Assembly: GCF_013141765.1 (NCBI RefSeq)
Contig: NZ_WHOD01000070.1
Coordinates: 248,001-312,000, forward strand
DNA: 64,000 bases
DNA from: Paenibacillus foliorum
Lineage (GTDB): Bacteria > Bacillota > Bacilli > Paenibacillales > NBRC-103111
Direction: 5' to 3'
Shown: positions 1 to 8,856 of the stretch, piece by piece
Layout: each line of letters opens with the position of its first letter
Position numbering within the stretch: position 1 is the stretch's first letter
Made by a program: the position numbers and the translations under genes
The notes under the pieces: generated by a model
What the model was told of the DNA's origin: nothing
The model's input: the letters and a program-made list of their open reading frames with translations, nothing else
Databases searched by the model: none

Positions 1-55
1 AATTCGGAGTTACATGACCTGCAGAACCGCCACCTGTAAAAACTATTCTTTTCAA
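1..55 (-). CDS. murG: MurG, N-terminal fragment (cut by window edge)
   Basis: Only the first 18 codons are inside the window. They read (M)KRIVFTGGGSAGHVTPN, which is the glycine-rich loop that opens MurG, the UDP-GlcNAc:undecaprenyl-pyrophosphoryl-MurNAc-pentapeptide transferase making lipid II on the inner membrane face. The start is a TTG at 53-55, with a GAGGAGGTG ribosome binding site at about 62-70. It follows spoVE by about 40 bp, the same order as in B. subtilis (murD-spoVE-murG). Recognition rests on this short segment plus gene order. Confidence 0.9.
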   Translation of the reverse strand, partial: MKRIVFTGGGSAGHVTPN

Positions 56-94
56 TCCTGTCACCTCCTCTGCGTCCGCTTATGCGAGTTGTTG

Positions 95-1192
95 TCATCT
101 CGCATAGCGTGAAATATTTAATAGTATGCCGAGCGAAGTCAGCATCAATGTTAAAGATGAACCTCCCGCACTAATCAGCGGCAGCGTAATTCCGGTTACA
201 GGGAACATCCCGATCACAACACCAATATTAATTATTACCTGCACCGCAATCATGCCAACAATACCTGTAGCCAGCAAGCTTCCAAATGTATCCGGAGCCG
301 TTATAGCCGTGCGCATTCCACGCCATACCAGCAGCATAAATAAAATTAGAATGAAGGAGCCTCCAATGAAGCCTAACTCCTCAGCTATGATCGAGAAAAT
401 AAAATCCGTCTGCGGCTCAGGGAGATAGCTATACTTTTGTCTACTCATTCCGAGGCCTAAGCCTACCAAGCCTCCAGGTCCGATGGCATATAGGGATTGA
501 ATTGACTGATATCCAGCTCCAAGTGGATCCTGCCATGGATCAAGAAACGCAGTGATTCTTTGCAGTCGATAAGGGGCTGCTGCAATTAGTCCTACAAAGC
601 CAGCCAGTCCTAAGAGACCAAGAGAAGATAAGTGCAGCATACGCGCCCCGGATGTGTAAATAATAAGAAGTGTCGCGCCAACAAGCACAACTCCTGTGCC
701 CAAGTCAGGCTGGAGCATGATCAATCCAAAAGCCAGTCCAACAAGACCAAGCGGCGGTAAAAGCCCTTTGGTAAACAAAGTGATTTTATTTTGCTGCTCG
801 GAAAGCATTTTGGATAAATACAAGATCATGCCAATCTTCATAAACTCTGATGGTTGAATCCCGAACGATGCGATCCCAAGCCAGCTTCTCGCCCCACCAC
901 GAACGACCCCGATACCAGGTATTAGGACAGCAATAAGCAAAATAAAGCAAACAATTAACCCGATTTTTGCATACTTTTTCCATACCCAGTAATCTACGTT
1001 CATTGTAATGAACATCGCTACGACGCCTAGTACCGCAAACAACAGCTGTCTTTTCAAATAGTAGTAATAATCGCCGAATTCATGAAAGGCCAGTACCGCA
1101 CTGGCACTGTAAACCATCACGACACCAATACCCAGAAGCATTAGCGTACACAATAACATCGTTACATCCGGAGCAGACCGTGCTTTTACCAT
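95..1192 (-). CDS. spoVE: SpoVE, SEDS-family peptidoglycan polymerase/flippase of sporulation
   Basis: A 365-residue polytopic membrane protein of the FtsW/RodA/SpoVE (SEDS) family, with about ten hydrophobic segments. The family polymerises glycan strands from lipid II together with a class B PBP. SpoVE acts with SpoVD in spore cortex synthesis. Typical segments seen are the GIQPSEFMK stretch, the PEPQTDFIFSIIAEELGF loop and the C-terminal PLISAGGSS motif. A GTG lies three codons upstream, but the ATG at 1192 has AGGTGG five bases before it and gives a length close to B. subtilis SpoVE. The place between murD and murG, with spoVD in the same cluster, favours SpoVE over FtsW, although sequence alone does not fully separate the two. 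Confidence 0.9.
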   Translation of the reverse strand: MVKARSAPDVTMLLCTLMLLGIGVVMVYSASAVLAFHEFGDYYYYLKRQLLFAVLGVVAMFITMNVDYWVWKKYAKIGLIVCFILLIAVLIPGIGVVRGGARSWLGIASFGIQPSEFMKIGMILYLSKMLSEQQNKITLFTKGLLPPLGLVGLAFGLIMLQPDLGTGVVLVGATLLIIYTSGARMLHLSSLGLLGLAGFVGLIAAAPYRLQRITAFLDPWQDPLGAGYQSIQSLYAIGPGGLVGLGLGMSRQKYSYLPEPQTDFIFSIIAEELGFIGGSFILILFMLLVWRGMRTAITAPDTFGSLLATGIVGMIAVQVIINIGVVIGMFPVTGITLPLISAGGSSLTLMLTSLGILLNISRYAR

Positions 1193-1249
1193 ACGTGCCA
1201 CCTCAACCCTTACAAAATGGTAGGGTAGGCTTGTATGTATGCCCCCCTT

Positions 1250-2674
1250 TTACAGGTTATGCACGGACTGCCTAAACATTCTTCCCCTTTCCTCATAGGA
1301 AGGGAACATGTCCCAACTGGCGCACGCCGGTGAAAGCAGCACGACATCACCTGCCTTGGCCATCGCCATGGCCTCGCGTACCGCTTCAGTTATCGTATCC
1401 TGCACATCGTTAGCAGTATCGACCGTTTTCACACGGCTCATGCCTGCCAACATGGCTACATCGGAAATTTTCTGCTTGGTTTGACCCATTGTGACAAGTC
1501 CTTTAACCCGTTCTTGAAAAACAGGCAACAGCTCCATATAATCCGAGCCTCGGTCTAAGCCTCCCGCAATCAGGATAATATCCTGCTGCTCGAAGGATTC
1601 GATAGTTTTAATGGTAGCCGTAGCGTTCGTAGCCTTTGAATTGTTATAAAACAATACGCCGTCCTTCGTTGCAACATGCTCTAAGCGATGCTCAACTCCA
1701 CGAAAGTCACGAAGTGCTTTAGCTATATGCTCCAGAGGTACGTCAGCTGTTATGGCAGCCGCCGAAGCAGCTAACGCATTCTCTACGTTAAAGCTGGCGG
1801 GAATCCCTAGCTGTGAGACACTAAGGATGTTATGTAATAGTCCTTGCCGATCGCGGTAAACCAGCTGCTTCTCTGTAGTTGGAATGGTCTTATCGCTTAA
1901 TGAAGGTTGAATGAATAAACCATATTCAAGCTCCTCTTTAATAGAAAAGGGGAGTACTGAGGCTTTCACCTCTCCAGCAATACGTCTGCAGACAGGATCA
2001 TCCCAGTTTAATACAGCTGTATCAACAGAGGTCTGGTTGGCAAACAGCATGGATTTGGAAGCAATGTAATCATCCATAGCTCCATGATAATCCAAATGAG
2101 TCTCATACACATTCAGCAAGCATGCGACCTTTGGTCGAAAATCCTTTGTACCTTTAAGCTGAAAGCTGCTCAGTTCGACTACCATCATGTTATCTGAATC
2201 GGCCTCCAAAGCTGCTTCTGTTAGAGCGCGACCGATATTGCCAGCAACTATCGGCTTTTTCGCCGCAGCCTCCAGCATTAAGCCGATCCATGTTGTTGTC
2301 GTTGTTTTACCATTAGAGCCTGTAACGCAAATCATGGGCGCCTGACAAACATGATAGGCTACCTCAACCTCGGTTACAATCTCAATGCCCAGCTTCTGCG
2401 CAGATTGAATCGGCTCTATAGTATAAGGGATACCGGGATTTTTAACAACCAGTTTCACAGCCTGGTGAATAATGTCAGCCGGATGACTGCCACAAATAAC
2501 AGAAATACCCAGAGCCGTTAATTCATCGGCTTCAGGGCATAGGTCAAGCTCTTTTTTATCATTTACGGTAACGATAGCGCCATATTCATGGAACAGCTTA
2601 GCTACAGCCACTCCACTGCGCGCTAATCCCAAAATAACTACTTGTTGATTCTTATATTCACGGGGATGATTCAT
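1250..2674 (-). CDS. murD: UDP-N-acetylmuramoylalanine--D-glutamate ligase
   Basis: A 474-residue cytoplasmic ATP-dependent ligase that adds D-glutamate to UDP-MurNAc-L-Ala. The N-terminal Rossmann-like domain begins VVILGLARSGVA. The Mur-ligase ATP loop CVTGSNGKTTTT is near residue 118, and the C-terminal domain contains the AGGLDRGSDY segment typical of MurD. Length is normal for the family. The ATG starts 3 bp after the mraY stop, with GAGGTG upstream, so translation of mraY and murD is probably coupled. Confidence 0.96.
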   Translation of the reverse strand: MNHPREYKNQQVVILGLARSGVAVAKLFHEYGAIVTVNDKKELDLCPEADELTALGISVICGSHPADIIHQAVKLVVKNPGIPYTIEPIQSAQKLGIEIVTEVEVAYHVCQAPMICVTGSNGKTTTTTWIGLMLEAAAKKPIVAGNIGRALTEAALEADSDNMMVVELSSFQLKGTKDFRPKVACLLNVYETHLDYHGAMDDYIASKSMLFANQTSVDTAVLNWDDPVCRRIAGEVKASVLPFSIKEELEYGLFIQPSLSDKTIPTTEKQLVYRDRQGLLHNILSVSQLGIPASFNVENALAASAAAITADVPLEHIAKALRDFRGVEHRLEHVATKDGVLFYNNSKATNATATIKTIESFEQQDIILIAGGLDRGSDYMELLPVFQERVKGLVTMGQTKQKISDVAMLAGMSRVKTVDTANDVQDTITEAVREAMAMAKAGDVVLLSPACASWDMFPSYEERGRMFRQSVHNL

Positions 2675-2677
2675 CTG

Positions 2678-3640
2678 CTACAACACCTCATTTAGATAAA
2701 GTCCGATTACCGCCAGCACGATGCCTGTCGTCCAGAAAGTAATGACGACACGCCACTCAGACCAGCCTACCAATTCAAAATGGTGATGAATCGGGCTCAT
2801 TTTAAAAACTCGTTTACCTCTTGTTTTGAAAGAAACGACTTGTATGATTACAGACAGCACCTCTACCACAAACACGCCGCCAATCAACACAAGCAATATT
2901 TCTGATTTCGTCAAAACCGCTACAAGCGCTAATCCTCCGCCAATACCTAACGAACCGGTATCACCCATAAATACTTTGGCTGGATGAGCATTAAATACAA
3001 GAAACCCTAATACCGCACCAACCATAGCTGCTGAGAAGATCGCTACGTCCGGCTGGGTAGTATTCAAAGCAATAACCGCATAAGCTCCGAATGCGACAGC
3101 ACTGGTACCAGCCAACAGACCATCAAGTCCATCAGTAAAATTCACAGCATTGGAGGTTCCAAGCATCATGATAACAACGAATGGATAATAGAACCATCCA
3201 AGTGGGATCGTATAATCAATAAAAGGAACTTTCACATCCGTGCTGTGACCTAGTTGAGCTAGCAATATACAGACGATGACAGAAACAATCAGCTGTCCCA
3301 GCAGCTTTTGTTTGGCCGTCAATCCAAGTGATCGCTTAAGTAGAATCTTAATATAATCATCCAGAAAACCTATCAGCCCATACCCTAAGGTAGCTATCAA
3401 CAGGATAACTGTTTCAATACTTTTATCAGCAAACCGCAGTACAACAAGCGCTAACGCAAGCAAAATAATAGTTCCGCCCATCGTTGGCGTTCCAGCCTTT
3501 TTCAAATGGCCTTGCGGCCCATCGCTGCGGATTTGTTGGCCGAACTTCAGTCTTTTTAAAAGAGGTATAAATAATGGCCCCATGATGACAGCCAGCACAA
3601 AAGCCGCCCCCAAAGCAATCATGACCACGTTAAAATCCAC
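2678..3640 (-). CDS. mraY: Phospho-N-acetylmuramoyl-pentapeptide transferase
   Basis: A 320-residue integral membrane enzyme transferring phospho-MurNAc-pentapeptide to undecaprenyl phosphate to form lipid I. Hallmarks are the NFTDGLDGLLAG loop with catalytic aspartates, the NAHPAKVFMGDTGSLG loop and the HHH-containing SPIHHHFELVGWSE motif. About ten transmembrane segments are visible and length is normal. It is separated from murF by 113 bp holding a long inverted repeat, which is unusual in an otherwise tightly packed operon. Confidence 0.97.
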   Translation of the reverse strand: MDFNVVMIALGAAFVLAVIMGPLFIPLLKRLKFGQQIRSDGPQGHLKKAGTPTMGGTIILLALALVVLRFADKSIETVILLIATLGYGLIGFLDDYIKILLKRSLGLTAKQKLLGQLIVSVIVCILLAQLGHSTDVKVPFIDYTIPLGWFYYPFVVIMMLGTSNAVNFTDGLDGLLAGTSAVAFGAYAVIALNTTQPDVAIFSAAMVGAVLGFLVFNAHPAKVFMGDTGSLGIGGGLALVAVLTKSEILLVLIGGVFVVEVLSVIIQVVSFKTRGKRVFKMSPIHHHFELVGWSEWRVVITFWTTGIVLAVIGLYLNEVL

Positions 3641-3672
3641 GGTTTTGTCCTCCTAACTTAACTACACCTACC

Positions 3673-3745
3673 ACCTTTCCAAACCAACTCTAAGCTATGA
3701 GAAGTTAGTTTTGCTAAGCAGACGCTTAGGGAGGTTTGGAAAGGT
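3673..3745. repeat. Long inverted repeat in the murF-mraY gap
   Basis: The 113-bp spacer contains perfect 13-bp inverted arms, ACCTTTCCAAACC at 3673-3685 and GGTTTGGAAAGGT at 3733-3745. A second nested pair lies inside: CTAAGC at 3690-3695 and GCTTAG at 3724-3729. In RNA this would be a roughly 70-nt hairpin with a small internal loop. There is no U-run after the outer stem, so it is not a classical terminator. It may stabilise or process the mur mRNA, or be a dispersed repeat. The minus-strand inner part weakly resembles the stem-loop repeats elsewhere in the window. Confidence 0.75.
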
Positions 3746-3753
3746 TCAAAAGC

Positions 3754-5157
3754 TTATAACTGCTGAAGTAATGTAACGACTTCCTCCAGCTTCATGCCGC
3801 GCGACCCTTTCACCAACACAATATCGCCCGATGAGGCAAAAGATGCCAGCGCTTGTGCCAAACGGTTCTTGTCATCAAATACAACTACCTTGCCTGGTGC
3901 ATACTTCTTAGCTGCTTCCTCTGCAAGATGCTCAGATAGATGTCCAAACACAAAGACTCGGTCGATCTCTTTAGGATCCAGCATCCTTCCGATTTCACGG
4001 TGAAATTCCGCCTCCTGATCACCCAACTCCAGCATATCGCCCAACACTGCGATTTTACGGCTATAGCCTTTTAGCTCGACCAACAGCTTTAAAGCTGCTT
4101 TCATGGATGCAGGGCTTGCGTTGTACGCATCGTTAAGAATAGCTAAACCCGACTGTGTTTTCAGCAGTTCTATGCGCATACTTGTCATAACGCTCGCTTT
4201 GAGACCCTTTGCTATTGCAGCAGATGGGATTCCAAAATGTACACCCACTGCTATAGCCGCTAACGCATTGATCACATTATGATAACCAAGCAAAGGGATG
4301 TAGAACTCGGTTCCTTCCATCCGATTTAAACTAAAATGGGTACCTGCAGCAGCTGTTCTCGTCTCCACTGGAAACCACTCGTTATTCGGACTTGCACCAA
4401 ATTTAACACGATCGTAACGGTTAGCTCTCATGCCGTTATCCAACTGTAATTCAGGCAGTACCTTCTCGATTAGAGGCTCATCACCCAAATAGATCAAAGT
4501 TCCATCCTGCTGTAAGCCTGCTAAAATCTCCGTCTTAGCTCTTGCAATTTCCTCTCGAGAGCCTAGCTGCAGAAGATGGGCTTCGCCTATGTTAGTAATG
4601 ACTACAACTTCTGGCTCTGCTAACTCCGATAAGAATCGGATTTCCCCACGGCCACTCATCCCCATCTCAAGCACTGCCACATCCGTGTCCTCTTCAAGCT
4701 GCAGTAAGGTATGTGGAAGACCGATATGATTGTTATAATTACCTAATGTTTTATGCACTTTGAAAGTTGTCGATAAAACAGAAGCCGTCATATCCTTGGT
4801 AGTTGTCTTGCCATTGCTTCCTGTTATTCCAACAATGCGGACGTTCAGCTCTGAACGATACTTTTTGGCCAACTGCTGAAATGCAGCCAATGTATCATCC
4901 ACCAAAATAAGCGGTAGCGAATGAGGTGGAAGCTCATGGTCCTTTTGCCACAATGAAGCGGAGGCTCCTTTAGCTATTGCATCCTCAAGAAACTGGTGCC
5001 CATCAAACGATTCGCCTATTAATGGCACATACAGGTTCCCTTGCTGCAATGTCCTCGTATCCTTGGATACGCCTTGAATAAGCAAGCTTTCGTCGTAATC
5101 CGCTGCTGCAGTTCCGCCTGACATAACAGACACCTGTGCAAAAGTTCGTTTAATCAC
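3754..5157 (-). CDS. murF: UDP-N-acetylmuramoyl-tripeptide--D-alanyl-D-alanine ligase
   Basis: A 467-residue Mur ligase that completes the UDP-MurNAc-pentapeptide with D-Ala-D-Ala. The ATP loop GITGSNGKTTTK is near residue 113. Further Mur-ligase signatures are LEMGMSGRGEI, the NDAYNASPASM segment and the C-terminal LGDMLELG. The start is GTG at 5157, overlapping the 3' end of murE by 8 bp, with AAGGGG upstream. Coupled translation with murE is likely. Confidence 0.96.
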   Translation of the reverse strand: MIKRTFAQVSVMSGGTAAADYDESLLIQGVSKDTRTLQQGNLYVPLIGESFDGHQFLEDAIAKGASASLWQKDHELPPHSLPLILVDDTLAAFQQLAKKYRSELNVRIVGITGSNGKTTTKDMTASVLSTTFKVHKTLGNYNNHIGLPHTLLQLEEDTDVAVLEMGMSGRGEIRFLSELAEPEVVVITNIGEAHLLQLGSREEIARAKTEILAGLQQDGTLIYLGDEPLIEKVLPELQLDNGMRANRYDRVKFGASPNNEWFPVETRTAAAGTHFSLNRMEGTEFYIPLLGYHNVINALAAIAVGVHFGIPSAAIAKGLKASVMTSMRIELLKTQSGLAILNDAYNASPASMKAALKLLVELKGYSRKIAVLGDMLELGDQEAEFHREIGRMLDPKEIDRVFVFGHLSEHLAEEAAKKYAPGKVVVFDDKNRLAQALASFASSGDIVLVKGSRGMKLEEVVTLLQQL

Positions 5158-6649
5158 GGTATCGTCCCCTTAATGCTTCTTTGGCCACTGACCGATCATC
5201 AAAGTCATGCTTAATACCTTTGATGTCTTGATAAGTTTCGTGTCCTTTACCCGCTATCAATACTACATCCTTAGGGGATGCCGCAGCAATGGCTTTTTTA
5301 ATCGCAGCTCTTCGGTCAACAATCAGCTCGTAGCTGTCTTTAGAAAAACCCGAGTCCACTATGCCAGACTCTATATCTTCAACAATCCGTTGCGGATCTT
5401 CCATCCGAGGATTGTCAGAGGTCACGTATAAGCGGTTGCTGTAGCGTGCCGTTACTGCCCCCATAACTGGGCGCTTGGTTCGGTCCCTGTCCCCACCACA
5501 GCCAAATACACAGTGAATCTGTCCCTCAGCAAACTGCTTGATGGTAGACAAAGCATTCTCCAATCCATCTGGGGTATGAGCGTAGTCAACAAGGACCAGA
5601 AAATCCTGTCCTTCATCTACTACCTCCATCCGACCATCTACGGCATCAATAGCTTCTATGCTTTGCTTGATCGCCTCTAAGGTTATCCCTTCCAGCAGTG
5701 CAGCTGCGATCGCTGACAACGTATTATAAACGTTGAACTCACCAATCAAATTTGTTTGAAAATCGAGTGTACCACGAAAGGTCGTGCAGCGGAAGCTAGT
5801 TCCTTTGGAATTAATTTGAATCCTGTCAGCCCGGACATCGGCCTCACTATGGATACCGTAGCTTACAACCTGTGCGGCCGTCTGCTTTGCAAAATCTGCT
5901 GATGCCGGATCATCCGCATTAAGTACCGCAAATCGTTGTTCATCCTGACTAGGATAATACCCGTTGCCTAACCTTGAAAACAGCAATCCCTTCGCTGCTT
6001 TGTAATTCTCCATGGACCCATGATAATCCAGATGATCCTGAGTCAGGTTAGTAAAAATCCCTGTTCTGAACTCTGTACCTTTCACCCTGCCCATATCCAA
6101 ACCGTGAGACGAAACCTCTATGATGCAATAATCGGTCCCTTGCTCAACCATTTTCCGGAAATTCCTTTGTAAGTTATGTGCATCCTGAGTATTATTTTCA
6201 TGATTTATTATATATTCAGTACCTATTTTGACATGGATATTCCCCATCAATCCAGTTACAAAACCGTTATGACTCAACACTTTTTCCAGTAAATAGGAGC
6301 TTGTTGTTTTGCCATTGGTTCCTGTAATTCCAATCACTTTCATGCTGTTGCTCGGATAGTCATAAAAATGGCAGGACAATATGGACAGCGCATCCCAAGT
6401 ATTTTTCACAAATAATTTAGGAACATCAACTTTCACGTCATATTCCACAACTAAAGCCGAGGCGCCATTGTTAACCGCTTGCTCAGCAAATAGATGCCTA
6501 TCTTTAATTCCGATTTTCTCTGAAACGCAAACAAACAAATCACCAGGCTTCACTTTTCTGGAATCAATTTGGATGCCTGTAATATTAATGCTCCCATCAC
6601 CCGAAATACGGCTAACCGCAAGATGGGAAGCCAGTTCCTTTAGCTGCAT
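5150..6649 (-). CDS. murE: UDP-MurNAc-tripeptide synthetase (meso-DAP-adding)
   Basis: A 499-residue Mur ligase adding the third stem-peptide residue. The ATP loop GITGTNGKTTSS lies near residue 107. The C-terminal TSDNPRMEDP segment carries the DNPR motif that selects meso-diaminopimelate over lysine, consistent with a Bacillus/Paenibacillus-type wall. AGKGHETYQ near the C-terminus is also characteristic. The ATG follows GGAGGGGG closely. It overlaps murF and follows spoVD. Confidence 0.97.
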   Translation of the reverse strand: MQLKELASHLAVSRISGDGSINITGIQIDSRKVKPGDLFVCVSEKIGIKDRHLFAEQAVNNGASALVVEYDVKVDVPKLFVKNTWDALSILSCHFYDYPSNSMKVIGITGTNGKTTSSYLLEKVLSHNGFVTGLMGNIHVKIGTEYIINHENNTQDAHNLQRNFRKMVEQGTDYCIIEVSSHGLDMGRVKGTEFRTGIFTNLTQDHLDYHGSMENYKAAKGLLFSRLGNGYYPSQDEQRFAVLNADDPASADFAKQTAAQVVSYGIHSEADVRADRIQINSKGTSFRCTTFRGTLDFQTNLIGEFNVYNTLSAIAAALLEGITLEAIKQSIEAIDAVDGRMEVVDEGQDFLVLVDYAHTPDGLENALSTIKQFAEGQIHCVFGCGGDRDRTKRPVMGAVTARYSNRLYVTSDNPRMEDPQRIVEDIESGIVDSGFSKDSYELIVDRRAAIKKAIAAASPKDVVLIAGKGHETYQDIKGIKHDFDDRSVAKEALRGRYRD

Positions 6650-6745
6650 GGGTCCCCCTCCATTTTTTACACATGGTATCTATTATGGACAAAAAAAGCT
6701 CTGATGAAAAGCCTAATTTTTTAAAAACAAATATTTATTATACCG

Positions 6746-8692
6746 TTACTTTGATGGCGTATCTGGCGGCGCTGTCTCTTTATCCGATAAATAAACACGA
6801 ATGGTTGAGCCTTGGTCTATACGCACGCCAGGTTTGGGTACTTGATTCACAACAAAATTGCCGACTCCCGACTTGGCCAGAACGAAATTAGAGTTAAGAT
6901 CCTCATAAATTTCGGTAACGCTCATTCCAATCAGGCTGGGAACTTCCACGAGCGGAGTATCTCCATATATATATTTCCGGTTTAATTGGTCCTTGCGCTG
7001 CGGTACCTTCATATAACGGAGAGCATCTTCCATAATGTTCTTTACCAATGGCGCAGCAATCAGACCACCAAACTGAAGCCCTTGCGGATCATCCACAGCA
7101 GCATAAACGACGATTTTGGGATCATCCGCCGGAGCAAATCCTATAAATGAAACAATGTGCTCATCCGCCGAATAACGTCCGTTTACTACCTTTTGTGCAG
7201 TACCTGTTTTACCACCTACACGATAACCGTCGATAAATGCATTACGGCCCGTTCCGTTAGCTACAACGCTCTCCAATGTTTCTCTGACTAGCTTAGAGGT
7301 TTGCTCCGAGATAACCTGACGCACCAGCTCTGGTTTCATTGTTTCTACATTCTCGCCGCTTAGCGGATTGTACCAGGCTCTGGCAACATGCGGCTTATAC
7401 AGCTTACCTCCATTAATTGCAGCAGAAACAGCTGTAATTTGCTGAATAGGCGTAACAGATACACCTTGGCCGAACGAGGTTGTTGCCAACTCAACCGGAC
7501 CCACCCTAGGCAGCTTAAACATGATCCCATTTTCTTCTCCACCCAGATCGATACCCGTTTTCTTGCCGAATCCAAAGTTGGATATATATTCAAACAGCTT
7601 TTCTTTACCAAGCTTTTGTCCCATTACCACAAAGCCTGGGTTGCACGAATTCTCGACAACCTGCTGCATAGTCTCACTGCCATGACCGCCGCGCTTCCAG
7701 CACCGAAGCCTCGCTCCAGCGACCTCAATCGATCCTGGGTCATAAAAAGGATCGGTCAGCTTTATTTTCTTTTCTTCCAATGCTGCAGCCAACGTAATAA
7801 TTTTAAATGTAGAACCTGGCTCATAGGTCATCCAGATTGGAAGATTACGGTCATAACTCTCTTTAGGAAAATCCCTGAAACTGCCTGGGTCGTACCCGGG
7901 TCTTGCCCCCATCGCTAATATCTCGCCGTTGTTCGGATCCATCATGATCGCAATAGCATGTTTGGCTTGATACTTCACCATCGTTTGATCGAGCTCCCGC
8001 TCCAAGACAGATTGAAGGTGACTATCAATGGTAAGCTGCAGGTTCATTCCATCCAGAGGCTGAGAATAAGTGTCCGAGGAATTCGGCATCTGTCGACCCG
8101 CTGCATCCGATAGGAAAGATACACTTCCATTAATTCCAGTAAGCTGTTTATCATATTTTAATTCTATGCCCGTTAAACCTTGATTATCAATCCCAGTAAA
8201 TCCAAGAATATGAGCGGCTAGGCTGCCTAATGGATAGCTGCGCTTATTATCCTCTGCCACCACAATGCCAGGAAGTTTCAAAGAACGGATTTCCTGAGCT
8301 TTCTCCTGCGTAATCTTACGCCCGCCCGGCTGAATGCGAACAATTAACTGCCTCTGTGTAATTTGCTTCAGTACCGTCTCTGCTGGCACCTGCAGTCGGG
8401 AGGCCAATTGAGCGGCTGTAGATTGCGGGTCCTTTACTTGTGCAGGTATCGCCATGACGGTTGGCGAGCTAATATTGTAGGCAAGTTGTACGCCGTTCCG
8501 ATCAACAATTTCTCCTCTTTTCGCTGCAAAAGGGATATTACGTCTCCATGAATCTTCTGCTTTGTCGGAAAGCTCGGGCCCCATCCAAATTTGTACATAA
8601 CCAAGCCGCACAATCAATGCAAGGAACAGAAACGTTCCCACAATCAATGCAACGAATAGTCGACGACGAACTGTTACATTCGATGCCCTCAT
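6746..8692 (-). CDS. spoVD: SpoVD, class B PBP of spore cortex synthesis
   Basis: A 648-residue penicillin-binding transpeptidase with one N-terminal membrane anchor (about residues 10-32), a dimerisation domain and a transpeptidase domain. Active-site motifs are STFK (Ser294), SCN (349-351) and KTGT (495-498). It ends in a single PASTA domain (about 582-640). One PASTA domain and the position between pbpB and murE fit SpoVD, the partner of SpoVE. The ATG has GGGAGGGG upstream. A 164-bp spacer separates it from pbpB and may hold a sporulation promoter, but I could not identify one with confidence. Confidence 0.94.
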   Translation of the reverse strand: MRASNVTVRRRLFVALIVGTFLFLALIVRLGYVQIWMGPELSDKAEDSWRRNIPFAAKRGEIVDRNGVQLAYNISSPTVMAIPAQVKDPQSTAAQLASRLQVPAETVLKQITQRQLIVRIQPGGRKITQEKAQEIRSLKLPGIVVAEDNKRSYPLGSLAAHILGFTGIDNQGLTGIELKYDKQLTGINGSVSFLSDAAGRQMPNSSDTYSQPLDGMNLQLTIDSHLQSVLERELDQTMVKYQAKHAIAIMMDPNNGEILAMGARPGYDPGSFRDFPKESYDRNLPIWMTYEPGSTFKIITLAAALEEKKIKLTDPFYDPGSIEVAGARLRCWKRGGHGSETMQQVVENSCNPGFVVMGQKLGKEKLFEYISNFGFGKKTGIDLGGEENGIMFKLPRVGPVELATTSFGQGVSVTPIQQITAVSAAINGGKLYKPHVARAWYNPLSGENVETMKPELVRQVISEQTSKLVRETLESVVANGTGRNAFIDGYRVGGKTGTAQKVVNGRYSADEHIVSFIGFAPADDPKIVVYAAVDDPQGLQFGGLIAAPLVKNIMEDALRYMKVPQRKDQLNRKYIYGDTPLVEVPSLIGMSVTEIYEDLNSNFVLAKSGVGNFVVNQVPKPGVRIDQGSTIRVYLSDKETAPPDTPSK

Positions 8693-8856
8693 TACTGTTC
8701 GATCCCCTCCCGAATGGATTCTCTAGAGTCATTCGGCATAATGTCTGCCGGACTAGCCTATAGATTGTTTCATATCCAGATTATTCGGGACAAACAGGGG
8801 TTAGAACAAGCTGTCCTGTAAATTCAGAGAATTCACAGTTATTCCTCAGCAATCAG

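Noticed and set aside
7388..7918. Long open frame (176 codons) on the plus strand antisense to spoVD.
   Set aside because: No ribosome binding site and no protein-like composition. The antisense frame is a by-product of codon use in spoVD.
8693..8856. SigE-type promoter in front of spoVD.
   Set aside because: The spacer has only partial matches to the sporulation consensus, so I could not support a specific site.
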